Part shown: positions 17,040 to 25,046 of the stretch, one piece after another | Layout of the letters: each line of letters begins with the position of its first letter | How positions within the stretch are numbered: the stretch's first letter is position 1 | Assembly: GCA_001784175.1 (NCBI GenBank) | Contig: MFPR01000041.1 | Coordinates: 1-64,000 of the forward strand | Source: Candidatus Lindowbacteria bacterium RIFCSPLOWO2_12_FULL_62_27 | GTDB lineage: Bacteria; Lindowbacteria; 2-12-FULL-62-27 | Direction of reading: 5' to 3' | Length of the DNA stretch: 64,000 bases | Made by a program: the position numbers and the translations under genes | Notes under the pieces: model-generated | What the model saw: only the letters and a program-made list of their open reading frames with translations | Told to the model about the DNA's origin: nothing | The model's database searches: none

Positions 17040-18083
17040 TCAAGAAATTTTTGCGGCCGGCGCCGGCGCCGGCTTTGTCTTGGAATCGGACAGCGGCTGA
17101 ACGAGAGAATCCCTTAGGCCTTCGTCCCACAACCGCCGGATCCGGGCCAGATCCTCCTGCGAGAGGGCCGGGAGGTCGGCGGCGGCGCAGAACTCACGGA
17201 TCTGTTCGGAGGACGTAAAATTCGGCAGAACGGTCTTGACGCTCGGCTGGGCCAGGCAGAACTGGATGGCGGCCTGGGAGAGGCGTCGGCCAGCTTCGAG
17301 AAACTCCAGTATCTGAATCGCCGCGATCCCGGCGGCCATCCATTTTTCCTTGCGGTGGCTCCGGTGATCCGATTTCGAAAAATGTTTTTCGGGCGAGTAG
17401 CTCCGGTCGAGAAGCCCGGAGGCATGGGGCACGCGGACGATCAGGCTCTTGTTCTGCTGTTCGGCGGCCGGAAAAAATCCGGAGGAGGGGTCCTGTTCCA
17501 GGAGGCTGTAAATGATTTGAATGGCGTCGATCCCTTCACGATGGAGCGATTCCATGCCCTCGTCAAACCAGCCGATGTCCGGGCCGAGGGCGACACCGCC
17601 GATCCGGATTTTTCCCTGCGCCTTCAACTGATCCAGCGCCTCCAGAACCTCGTCGCTCCGGAGGGCGTCCATGCGTGGATTATGGAGCTGGTAGATGTCG
17701 ATATAGTCGGCGCCCAGCCGGCGCAGGCTCTCCTCGCAGGCGCGGCGGATGAAGGGCGCGGAAAAATCCTGCGGCAATTCGCTGTGCCCGCCGCGCTCCC
17801 CGGCGTGGGTGTAAATGTCGTAGCCGAACTTTGTGGCGATGACGAGCCGGTCGCGCGGCACGCCGCTTTTCCAGAACGCGTCGGCCAGCATCGTCTCGCC
17901 TAAACCGTTCCCGTAGACGTCGGCGGTGTCATAAAACGTGACGCCCGCGTCCAGGGCTTCCCGCAAAAGCCGGATTCCGGTCTGCGCGTCTTTGACGCCC
18001 CACCAGGTCGTGGCAACCGACCATACGCCAAATCCGATTTCCGAAACGGCCGTGCGACCGTCACTCAAAAATCGATACCGCAT
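17040..18083 (-). CDS. Aldo/keto reductase
   Basis: 347 residues of TIM-barrel aldo/keto reductase. The catalytic tetrad residues are visible as FYDTADVYGNG (Asp, Tyr), IATKFG (Lys) and YIDIYQLHNP (His), and SVKTVLPNFTSSEQ is the NADPH-binding end. It reduces or oxidises a small carbonyl compound; substrate unknown. It is the first gene of the unit leading to the siroheme decarboxylase, HemQ-like protein and IspH. The start is firm: ATG 18083 has a consensus-like promoter with the -10 box 6 nt upstream. Confidence 0.92.
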   Translation of the reverse strand: MRYRFLSDGRTAVSEIGFGVWSVATTWWGVKDAQTGIRLLREALDAGVTFYDTADVYGNGLGETMLADAFWKSGVPRDRLVIATKFGYDIYTHAGERGGHSELPQDFSAPFIRRACEESLRRLGADYIDIYQLHNPRMDALRSDEVLEALDQLKAQGKIRIGGVALGPDIGWFDEGMESLHREGIDAIQIIYSLLEQDPSSGFFPAAEQQNKSLIVRVPHASGLLDRSYSPEKHFSKSDHRSHRKEKWMAAGIAAIQILEFLEAGRRLSQAAIQFCLAQPSVKTVLPNFTSSEQIREFCAAADLPALSQEDLARIRRLWDEGLRDSLVQPLSDSKTKPAPAPAAKIS

Positions 18084-18089
18084 AAAATC

Positions 18090-18118
18090 AGTGTATCCTT
18101 AACGGAGTCTTGCGGCAA
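18090..18118 (-). promoter_or_regulatory. Promoter of the aldo/keto reductase-heme-ispH unit
   Basis: TTGCCG (18113-18118), 17-nt spacer and TACACT (18090-18095) on the minus strand, then 6 nt to the ATG. It overlaps the 3' end of the Lon-like gene. The predicted transcript is leaderless. Confidence 0.65.
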
Positions 18119-19640
18119 GTGATTCCACCTGCGCGCAGGCAGTTTCCAGAGATTCCTCGGCTGCCTCGACAGGTTCGATGCCGCGTTTTTTGGCGTGTTT
18201 GGCCCACAGAGCGTCGAGGAGGCGCCGGACGGACCGAGGGGGTTGGTACGTCAGGAGGTGCCATCCGGCGGACAGAATCGCGATCGCGAGGATGGCGGTG
18301 ACCGCCGGGAGGATGAATTCGACCGGCAGGAAGAAGTCCGGGTCGAGGGCGACGATCAGAAGGGCCAGCGCGGTGAAGCCTGCGTACAGCAGGCCCCGCC
18401 AAAAATGCCCGGGGGAGGACGGCCGCAGCGCCGCCAGGCGGCTCAATGCCAGATCGACGCGGACGTCGCGTTCGACGGCGCGGATCTGTTTGAGGCGATC
18501 CGCCGCTTTGTCACAGGCCTCCGTCCAGTTTCGGACGAGGGCGTCGAACTCCTGTCCCGAGGAGAACCACGAGCCCTGGGTTGAGAGAATGCTTCCGACG
18601 GCTGCCATTTCCATCACCATTTTCTGGAGCGTTTCCAGATGGCCGGGCCGGCCGGCGGCCGGGAGTGAATCCTTGACTTTTCCGGCGCATTCATACGAAG
18701 CAATGCTCAACGCTCGTGAGACGCCGCCGGCCAGACGGTCCCGGCATTCACTCGAAAGCCGCGCGGCTTCCTGAAGACAGGCCCTCGCCGTCACCGTCCG
18801 GTTCCGGTCTTGGTGGTCCAGCGGCCGGTCCCATCGGACGGCGATGGGAAGCAGCGCGAGCGGCAGGTCCATTTCCGTGCACTGCGTTCTCAGGCAGGCG
18901 ACTCCCTTCAAGTACCACGCCTCGGCGTTGCGGCTGTCCAGGTTGAGAATCCGGTCGCACTTATCGATCGCGGCCGCCGGATCATTCCCGCGGAGGTCCA
19001 CCCGGGCGCGGTTCAGAAGCGAGGCGGCCAGAAGCGCGGCGTCCTGCGGATCGGACGAGAGGGCCGTGTCCGGCAAATTGATTTCGAGCGGATACGAAGC
19101 CGCGATTTGCTCGAGTGTCTGCCTGAGGGTTTTCACGCAGTGAACCTTGATGCGCGCCATGTGGATCTCCGATTCGCCGCCGTCGCCCGGGATGACCAGC
19201 TCGGAAAACGCGCCGGCCGACGGCGCGTTCAGGAATTGGAGCTTCAGTTTCATGCCGTCGCGGTCAATCGGCAGCACCCGCCCGTCCTGGGCGAGATCGC
19301 CGGTGCAAAGGACGTGGCCGAGCGGAATCTGGCAATAATAGGACGCCATGGCCAGCGCGGCCGCCAGCGTCAGCGACCGGCCTTCAATGTAGACGTTCGA
19401 TTTTGTCGTGACGCGTTGCCAATCGATAGCGTAGAAACCGCTGCGGGTGGGCAGGGGGGTTTGGAGGACCGCGGCCAGCGCGGCCCGGGCGTCATTGAAG
19501 GCGGCCATGCACGAGTCGCTCCAGGCCGTGGTTTCTCTCGCGCCCGGATCGAAACGCAGGTAAATGATATCGCCCTTATGGGTCTCCTCGTTCACCACCA
19601 GGACGCCCAGGATCCCGTGTTGTCCCGCGACTCCGCTCAT
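18099..19640 (-). CDS. Lon-type (S16) protease domain protein with TPR region and membrane anchor, no ATPase
   Basis: 513 residues. Residues about 60-155 resemble the Lon proteolytic domain: EGRSLTLAAALAMAS with the nucleophile-position Ser89, CTGDLAQDGRVLPI, and Lys133 in DGMKLKLQFL, giving a Ser-Lys dyad. There is no AAA+ module. The middle is helical with one TPR-like pair (AAIDKCDRILNLDSRNAEAW). Two hydrophobic segments near 425-470 suggest membrane attachment by the C-terminal part. It is the last gene of a unit with a sigma-like factor and an unknown protein, and the start overlaps the previous gene by 65 nt. A role in regulated proteolysis is an inference. Confidence 0.7.
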   Translation of the reverse strand: MSGVAGQHGILGVLVVNEETHKGDIIYLRFDPGARETTAWSDSCMAAFNDARAALAAVLQTPLPTRSGFYAIDWQRVTTKSNVYIEGRSLTLAAALAMASYYCQIPLGHVLCTGDLAQDGRVLPIDRDGMKLKLQFLNAPSAGAFSELVIPGDGGESEIHMARIKVHCVKTLRQTLEQIAASYPLEINLPDTALSSDPQDAALLAASLLNRARVDLRGNDPAAAIDKCDRILNLDSRNAEAWYLKGVACLRTQCTEMDLPLALLPIAVRWDRPLDHQDRNRTVTARACLQEAARLSSECRDRLAGGVSRALSIASYECAGKVKDSLPAAGRPGHLETLQKMVMEMAAVGSILSTQGSWFSSGQEFDALVRNWTEACDKAADRLKQIRAVERDVRVDLALSRLAALRPSSPGHFWRGLLYAGFTALALLIVALDPDFFLPVEFILPAVTAILAIAILSAGWHLLTYQPPRSVRRLLDALWAKHAKKRGIEPVEAAEESLETACAQVESLAARLR

Positions 19641-20784
19641 GGGCCCACCTCCTCAAAGACGGTGTGCCGAACCGGTCAATGGCACTGCGTATATTGTCCC
19701 AAGCCGGATGGTCGCTGTCGAGCCGCACGACATGTTTGAATTCCTCTTCAAGAATGACTCTGAGGATCGGGTCCCGTTCCACCGAAATCGCATTGAGGAG
19801 TTCCCCGACGCCGACGCCGGCGCGGTCGAACTGGTCGGCCATGTCGCAAAAGGCGTCGATCTCGGCCGTCGATGCAGTCCCGGGCACCGGATAAAAATCG
19901 ACTGCGACGCGGCGGGCGCCCCTCTCGAAGATGCCCTGAAATTGATGCGCGTTCTGGATGTCTGTTTCAAAGCGCCAGAGGAGAATACTCCCGTGTTGCG
20001 TCGCCTCGGCGGGGATTACATGAGACCGATCGTCATAAAACACAGCTCGCACCGGCTCCTCTTCCGACCAGGCGCCGATCGCCAGAGACCCGTCCAGATA
20101 TTCAATGGTGGCGATCCTCAATCCCTTGTCGACTTCCATCGCCCGATATCCCGCAATCCGCCCGGCCGACGTGTCCAGGGTTTTTGCGGCAAGAATCAGC
20201 ATCTGGGGATCCGCCGTCGAAGACCGGCGGACGGGCGCAACCGGAAAGGCGATCCCCTTGTCCTCGAGGTGAACCCGAATGAGATTACGGTCGTCGGCCC
20301 GGCGCACCCGGCGCTCGTCGTTCTCCTTCAACATCGACGGCCCGATCCGGTGGGGAGGCACGCGGCCGGCGTAGACGGCCTCACGGCCCTGCCGATCGAG
20401 ACACACGATCTCGTCCATCAACGCGCCGGACAATTCGAAAACGAAAACCCCCAGCCGCGTCCGGCTCAGGGAGAATTTTGCCCACAGTTGAACGGCGAAA
20501 TCCGCGCCGAGTCCTGTTTCCGCCGCGCCGACGCAGAAATCATCCGAGGCGGCGGCGGAGAGATCAAATGAAAGCGGCGCCGCGACCGCATCGACGCCCG
20601 CATCGTTGCCGCCACGCGTCTCCAGCAGGATCACATGAAGGGGCGGCAGGTCAAAGACCAGGTGCGCGGGCTTTTGAAGGCGCCAAATCTGCCCGGCGGC
20701 CGGCTGCGGTTGGAAAGGCGATGGAGCATTCGCCGGGCGTTGGCCGCGGATTCGATTGAACCAATCATGATGGATGCCGGTCAT
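19576..20784 (-). CDS. Hypothetical protein between sigma-like and Lon-like genes
   Basis: 402 residues, no recognised domain. No signal peptide or membrane segment is apparent, so it is probably cytoplasmic. The central part (about 90-260) alternates beta-rich stretches such as LGVFVFELSGALMDEIVCLD and MLILAAKTL; the end is helical and charged, with a low-complexity Arg/Gly tail produced where the frame overlaps the next gene. It starts 18 nt after the sigma-like gene and overlaps the Lon-like gene by 65 nt, so the three are likely made together. A regulatory partner of one neighbour is possible but unproven. Confidence 0.6.
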   Translation of the reverse strand: MTGIHHDWFNRIRGQRPANAPSPFQPQPAAGQIWRLQKPAHLVFDLPPLHVILLETRGGNDAGVDAVAAPLSFDLSAAASDDFCVGAAETGLGADFAVQLWAKFSLSRTRLGVFVFELSGALMDEIVCLDRQGREAVYAGRVPPHRIGPSMLKENDERRVRRADDRNLIRVHLEDKGIAFPVAPVRRSSTADPQMLILAAKTLDTSAGRIAGYRAMEVDKGLRIATIEYLDGSLAIGAWSEEEPVRAVFYDDRSHVIPAEATQHGSILLWRFETDIQNAHQFQGIFERGARRVAVDFYPVPGTASTAEIDAFCDMADQFDRAGVGVGELLNAISVERDPILRVILEEEFKHVVRLDSDHPAWDNIRSAIDRFGTPSLRRWAHERSRGTTRDPGRPGGERGDP

Positions 20785-20802
20785 GGCCGCCTCCTCTTTT
20801 TT

Positions 20803-21810
20803 CTACCTATTAGTTTCAAACGGATACTTCCCGGTGTTTTCCAATTCCACCGTGCAAATTCGGGCGAGGCGGCCGATGACCTGCTCGATCTCCCCAAGGG
20901 AGGAATTCGGCGGATGGGCGGCCCGGACGCTGATCGCGATGTGGGTCAGAACGTTCTGGGCGGATGTCGGCGATGACCATCCGGCTCGCCTTGCGATTTC
21001 GGCCAATCCAACGCCGGCGGATCGGAGGGCGAGGACCGCCCTTTCCGTCGGGGTCAGATTCTTTGCGATCTGCTCGGCCATGAGTTTTGATTCGACGTCC
21101 ATGTCCGGCAAAGCGGCCGGGTCCGTTTCCGGACTCCGCCCTCCCTCCGCGCCGGGGGCGTCGGCGCTCACGATCTTCAGGCGCGCCAGGGGCATGCACC
21201 ATTTTAGAATATGAATGACATCCCGGACGGCGAGATGGAGCGGCCCGAACGTGAGGAAGAGGTCCGACAGCCAGACCGTCAGGTCCCGCCGGTCGGGAAG
21301 GTATTCGCCGCGCCTGAGAGGGGACCGGGAGGCCGTTTCGAGCGAAATTTCTTCGAGGCGCAGATCGCCCGGATGTTCCGGCGGCGTCTCCCGCCATTTC
21401 TCATGCGTGAACATATCCGCCGCGCCCGAGCCGGCGGGCCCGCGCGCGGATCGGACGAACGGCGCGTCCGAAAGGATCTTCACCAGAATCTTGAACAATT
21501 TGTATTCCTCCTCCGACCGGCGCCGATCGATCAGAATCTGGTGGACGACGGTCTTCAGAAGGCTGACGAGCAGCCGCCCGGGCGAAGGGCTGCCGGCGAT
21601 TTCGACGTGTCCGCGCGTAAAGACCCGCTCGAGCGCCTCGGCGGTGAGATCTTCAAACTCGATCCCCTGGTAATACTCTGTCGGATATTTCCGCATGACC
21701 AATCCGCGAACGCGCTCCTGGACGATTTCCCAGAAACGCCGTTCTTCTTCCGGGGTTGCTTTTCCCTGGAAACAGCGCTCAAAGAGGGAGTCCAACGGTC
21801 CGGTCTCCAT
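20803..21810 (-). CDS. Sigma-70-like RNA polymerase factor with long linker
   Basis: 335 residues from ATG 21810. Residues 1-100 resemble sigma region 2 (FEDLTAEALERVF, LKTVVHQILIDRRR). The C-terminal part has a region 4-like helix-turn-helix (LTPTERAVLALRSAGVGLAEIARRAG). Between them lies an unusual linker of more than 150 residues with no known motif. The frame stays open to an upstream start at 21852, but ATG 21810 is preferred because a TACCGT box sits 6 nt upstream. Divergence from ECF consensus leaves its class uncertain. It leads the unit with the unknown and Lon-like genes and is divergent from the Tad pilus operon, which it could control. Confidence 0.7.
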   Translation of the reverse strand: METGPLDSLFERCFQGKATPEEERRFWEIVQERVRGLVMRKYPTEYYQGIEFEDLTAEALERVFTRGHVEIAGSPSPGRLLVSLLKTVVHQILIDRRRSEEEYKLFKILVKILSDAPFVRSARGPAGSGAADMFTHEKWRETPPEHPGDLRLEEISLETASRSPLRRGEYLPDRRDLTVWLSDLFLTFGPLHLAVRDVIHILKWCMPLARLKIVSADAPGAEGGRSPETDPAALPDMDVESKLMAEQIAKNLTPTERAVLALRSAGVGLAEIARRAGWSSPTSAQNVLTHIAISVRAAHPPNSSLGEIEQVIGRLARICTVELENTGKYPFETNR

Positions 21811-21816
21811 GCGAGC

Positions 21817-21846
21817 ACGGTAACTGGCGGAACGAGGCTTTCGCAA
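21817..21846 (-). promoter_or_regulatory. Promoter of the sigma-like gene unit
   Basis: TTGCGA (21841-21846), 18-nt spacer and TACCGT (21817-21822) on the minus strand; the ATG at 21810 follows after 6 nt. The spacing repeats the close -10-to-start pattern found at other unit-leading genes. Confidence 0.5.
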
Positions 21847-21985
21847 TCCCAAGTCATTTCAGCCGCTTGGAGGAATTCGACGGCCGGCGGACTGCAAAAT
21901 GCGGCCAACCCTGCGTTCAAGTTGGGTGAAGGGGCCGTAGTGAGGCCGAAGTTCTTTGGCAATGGAATTAAAGGAGGCAGGGGCG

Positions 21986-22171
21986 GTGAAAACACGCGGG
22001 TTGAACGCATGCCGGGGGCAGGGAATGGTGGAGTATCTGCTGGTTCTCGCGGTAGTGATCGGAACCACCGTCGCAGCCATGAGCGCCATCTCCGAATCGG
22101 CTTCCACGGTCATCCGCGCGCTGGTCACCCACATTCAACAGGTGACCGGCGTCGAAGCCCCGGCGAATTAG
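21986..22171 (+). CDS. Flp-type pilin
   Basis: 61 residues from GTG 21986, chosen because a strong AAGGAGG lies 8 nt upstream; an ATG at 21956 precedes that site. The N-terminus ends CRGQGMVEYLLVLAVVIG, a class IVb prepilin processing site: cleavage after Gly leaves Glu at +5 followed by Tyr. A hydrophobic helix and a short polar tail follow. It should be the structural subunit, or a minor subunit, of a Tad pilus. It is the first of two pilin genes at the head of the operon, and unlike many genes here it has a real leader and Shine-Dalgarno site, fitting high expression. Confidence 0.88.
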   Translation: MKTRGLNACRGQGMVEYLLVLAVVIGTTVAAMSAISESASTVIRALVTHIQQVTGVEAPAN

Positions 22172-22207
22172 ACGGCCCGAGGCGCCTGTGGAAAGGAGGA
22201 CTGTGGA

Positions 22208-22390
22208 ATGAACGCGAACAAGCAGATTTTGGAGAAAGGCCAGGGATTGGTGGAGTACCTGCTGATCGTCGCGGTGGTGGTGGCCCTCGTGGTCGCCGCC
22301 GGCAAGGTGTACTTCGACTCGACGAGCGGCGCGACGACCACCATCACGGGAAAAATCAGCAGCTCGGCGGCGAATCCGGTCGGCCCTTGA
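22208..22390 (+). CDS. Flp-type pilin, second copy
   Basis: 60 residues: EKGQGLVEYLLIVAVVVALVV contains the same G/QGxVEY processing site as the first pilin, followed by a helix and a Ser/Thr-rich tail. AAAGGAGG about 8-10 nt before the ATG is a strong ribosome site. The tail differs enough from the first pilin for distinct roles (major versus minor). A strong hairpin follows the stop codon. Confidence 0.88.
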   Translation: MNANKQILEKGQGLVEYLLIVAVVVALVVAAGKVYFDSTSGATTTITGKISSSAANPVGP

Positions 22391-22410
22391 CGGCCGGCGG
22401 ACGGATGGAT

Positions 22411-22452
22411 CCGGGTTCGGCATTCGCGCGGGATCGCGAATGCCGGACCCGG
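22411..22452 (+). terminator. 18-bp stem-loop after the pilin genes (attenuator or mRNA end)
   Basis: CCGGGTTCGGCATTCGCG (22411-22428) pairs with CGCGAATGCCGGACCCGG (22435-22452) around a 6-nt loop, with a single G-T wobble. It is followed by a weak GGTTCTTTC tract, not a clean run of T. Located between pilins and assembly genes, it may terminate part of the transcripts or protect pilin mRNA from 3' decay, giving more pilin than assembly protein. Confidence 0.65.
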
Positions 22453-22477
22453 GGTTCTTTCACAACAGAAGATTGAA

Positions 22478-22933
22478 ATGGATGTGATTCACATGATGAT
22501 TCGAAACACAATTCCATCTTCTCGCCGCCCTCCGCAGCAGGGCCAGGCATTGGCGGAGACCATGCTGATGGTGCCGTTCTTCATCCTCCTCATGATGCTC
22601 CTGGCCGAATTCGGCGTCTACTTCTACAGGAGCAATCTTCTGGAGGACACGGCCCAGCAGGTGGCCCGGATGGCGGCCCGGAACGCGACGCTGTCCGATA
22701 TCCAGAATTATTCGAATGAAAAATTGTATACCCTGCAGCCGCAACTGGCGGTCCTGAACGCGCTGAATGAGCCCGTCGATGCGTGGTCGTCCGACCAGAC
22801 GCTTCAAATCAAACTCACCGCGACGGTCCAGCCGGTCATGCCGATCTCGGCATTGAACATATTTTCGCCCGGGACCGATTTCTTTCCGGCGGCGTTTACG
22901 CTCGAATCCAAGAAACAGGTTTACGTGGAGTGA
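22478..22933 (+). CDS. tadE: TadE-like pseudopilin
   Basis: 151 residues with one N-terminal membrane helix. QQGQALAETMLMVPFFILL is the TadE-type leader (G, A/T, E, then hydrophobic), followed by FYRSNLLEDTAQQVARMAARN, typical of TadE-like proteins. It is an assembly pseudopilin processed by the Tad prepilin peptidase. Several in-frame Met codons (residues 1, 6, 7) leave the exact start open. It lies 5 nt before tadG. Confidence 0.8.
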   Translation: MDVIHMMIRNTIPSSRRPPQQGQALAETMLMVPFFILLMMLLAEFGVYFYRSNLLEDTAQQVARMAARNATLSDIQNYSNEKLYTLQPQLAVLNALNEPVDAWSSDQTLQIKLTATVQPVMPISALNIFSPGTDFFPAAFTLESKKQVYVE

Positions 22934-22938
22934 GGGGC

Positions 22939-23817
22939 ATGCGGCGCCATTACAAGCCGAACGGTGCGCAGGGCAGCATGCTGCTTTCATTTCTCCTGAG
23001 TATGGGCGCCGTCACTGTCGTCTTCGGGTCCATCATCGAGTCCTCGCTCCTCCTGCACGCCCGAACCCGCATGTTCAATGACGCGCAAAACGCGGTCGTG
23101 GCGGCCGCCGATCTCTATTTTTCCGGAGTCGAGGATCCGGAAACACTCCAGGCGGCGGTCCGGGATCAGTATTGCGTGACGACGTTTCTGGATGCCGGCG
23201 CGACCCGCCTCGATTTCAGCCGGATCGCCGACCACCTCCTGATCCTCCACTCGGCAAAACCGGTCCCCTTTCTGTTCCTGCCGGATAGGGTGGTTCTGAA
23301 CGTTTCCATGGCGGCGGTGATTCCCCAGGTCGTCTATGGCCTGAGCGGCCTCGTGCCCTTCGCGGTCGTGGCGCCGGAGGGTGGGTTCGTGTACGGCGAG
23401 CTCTACACGCTCAAATTCGGCGGAGGTGACGGCCAAACCGGAAATTATGGCGCCCTCGCGCTGGATGGCAGTGGCGCCTCGAACTATCTCGATAAATTGG
23501 AGTTCGGGTATGACCAGGTCGTCCGCGTCGGGGACGTCCTGACCACGGAACCGGGAAACATGAAAGGCCCGACGGATGAGGGGATTTCCTATCGCCTGGA
23601 TCAGGGGAACGACGTCATCTTCGTGGTCGTGACAGATCAGCTTCCCAACGGCCGGGGCGAGATCGTCGTCCGGGGATTCGCGGCATTTCGCGTCCAGTCG
23701 GCCACCGCCCGGGGCGACGTGACCGGAGACTTCATCGAGTACCGGACCTCCGGGGAGGCCGGGCCGGGCGCGAACGATTACGGGCTCTACACGCGGTCCC
23801 GACTGGTGTTCTTTTAG
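22939..23817 (+). CDS. TadG-like pilus assembly protein
   Basis: 292 residues from ATG 22939; a longer frame upstream overlaps tadE and is not coding. The N-terminal GAQGSMLLSFLLSMGAVTVVFG is a membrane anchor, followed by FNDAQNAVVAAADLYFSG, which matches TadG-type proteins. The rest is a periplasmic beta-rich domain, including TEPGNMKGPTDEG as found in TadG-associated domains. It probably anchors or caps the pilus between inner membrane and cell wall. It is followed after 1 nt by the secretin gene. Confidence 0.72.
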   Translation: MRRHYKPNGAQGSMLLSFLLSMGAVTVVFGSIIESSLLLHARTRMFNDAQNAVVAAADLYFSGVEDPETLQAAVRDQYCVTTFLDAGATRLDFSRIADHLLILHSAKPVPFLFLPDRVVLNVSMAAVIPQVVYGLSGLVPFAVVAPEGGFVYGELYTLKFGGGDGQTGNYGALALDGSGASNYLDKLEFGYDQVVRVGDVLTTEPGNMKGPTDEGISYRLDQGNDVIFVVVTDQLPNGRGEIVVRGFAAFRVQSATARGDVTGDFIEYRTSGEAGPGANDYGLYTRSRLVFF

Positions 23818-23818
23818 C

Positions 23819-25045
23819 ATGACCGCGCTCCTCTTCCTCCTGGCGTGGGCCGCCGCCGGATACGGCGAGATGTCCCAGATCAAAGTCGCCGTCGGGGAAT
23901 TCAAGACGGTCACCGCGGCCGACCGGATCGTCCGGATCGCCGTCGCGGCGCCGGACATCGCCGACTACACCGTCATCTCCAAGCGGGAGGTGCTGATCAA
24001 CGGCAAGTCGATCGGGCGGACCAGCATGAAAGTCTGGACGCCCGACGACCAGGTCACGTATCTCGTCGATGTCATCGATCTCAAGCAGGCCAGGCTGGAA
24101 AGCGTGATCGACAACCCGTCGCTGGTCGAAAAAATTCGAAAGGTCATCGGCCATCCGGACGTCCAGGTGACCAGCGCCGGCCGCGGCGTCATTTTGAGCG
24201 GAAGCGTCGGGACGGAGGCAGAGAAGCAGAGTACGGAGAAAATCCTCCGGGCCTTCCTGCCCGACCCGGACCAGGACGTCACCAACATCCTGGAAGTTCG
24301 AAGGAAACCCCGCCAGGTCCGGATGAAGGTCCGGATCATGGAGATCTCCGAAAACGCGGGCAAATCCCAGGGCATCGACTGGGGTAGTTTCAGAAACTCG
24401 GCGGACCCGACCGTGTTTCGCGACCGGGACCTGCACGATCAGTATTCGCTGACCGGCGCGTTTGCTTCGGGCCTGCCGCCCCGGGTGGCGCTGCCGTTCA
24501 AAAAGAGCCGTGCCTTTTCGATGGTCGATCCCTTCATGATGCAGATCAACTTCCTGATCGACAGCGGCGTCATCCGGATCCTGTCCGAGCCCGAAATCGT
24601 GGCGCTGTCGGGCGCCCGGTCCGACGTTCTGATCGGCGGCCAGGTTCCCGTCCCGCTGATGACATCGACGCAGATTTCCGTCAGTTGGAAGGACTACGGG
24701 ATCAAGATGTCGCTGGAGCCCAATATCGACATCGACAGCCAGGTGACCGCGAAGATCTATACGGAGGTCAGTACCCTCGACTATACCAATGCCGTGACCG
24801 TCTCCGGATTCTCCATTCCGGCCCTGAAGGTCACCCAGGCCACGAGCGAGATCCAGGTGAAACCCGGCCAGACGATCTTCTTAAGCGGTCTCAAACGCGA
24901 AATCAACACCAAATCCGAAAAGGGGTTCCCGGGTCTGTCAGGAATCCCGGTCGTGGGGAATGCCTTCGGGACCCGGAACAAAAAAACGGACAAGGTGGAG
25001 CTGGTCATCAGCGTCACGCCGTATATCGTCGATGAGGTCCCCTGA
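23819..25045 (+). CDS. cpaC: Tad pilus secretin CpaC/RcpA
   Basis: 408 residues: signal peptide, an N-terminal pilus-assembly domain (TVTAADRIVRIAVAAPDIAD, then INGKSIGRTSMKVWT), a BON-like segment (QVTSAGRGVILSGSV), then the secretin domain (LSEPEIVALSGARSDVLIGG, KPGQTIFLSGL). It is shorter than many CpaC proteins but complete. It forms the outer-membrane channel for the pilus. Translation is probably coupled to tadG and cpaE, which lie 1 nt away on either side. Confidence 0.92.
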   Translation: MTALLFLLAWAAAGYGEMSQIKVAVGEFKTVTAADRIVRIAVAAPDIADYTVISKREVLINGKSIGRTSMKVWTPDDQVTYLVDVIDLKQARLESVIDNPSLVEKIRKVIGHPDVQVTSAGRGVILSGSVGTEAEKQSTEKILRAFLPDPDQDVTNILEVRRKPRQVRMKVRIMEISENAGKSQGIDWGSFRNSADPTVFRDRDLHDQYSLTGAFASGLPPRVALPFKKSRAFSMVDPFMMQINFLIDSGVIRILSEPEIVALSGARSDVLIGGQVPVPLMTSTQISVSWKDYGIKMSLEPNIDIDSQVTAKIYTEVSTLDYTNAVTVSGFSIPALKVTQATSEIQVKPGQTIFLSGLKREINTKSEKGFPGLSGIPVVGNAFGTRNKKTDKVELVISVTPYIVDEVP

Positions 25046-25046
25046 C

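Noticed and set aside
21847-21985. Sigma-54 or sigma-28 promoter for the Tad operon
   Set aside because: No GG-N10-GC or flagellar-type boxes with correct spacing; the region has a strong ribosome site but no convincing promoter.
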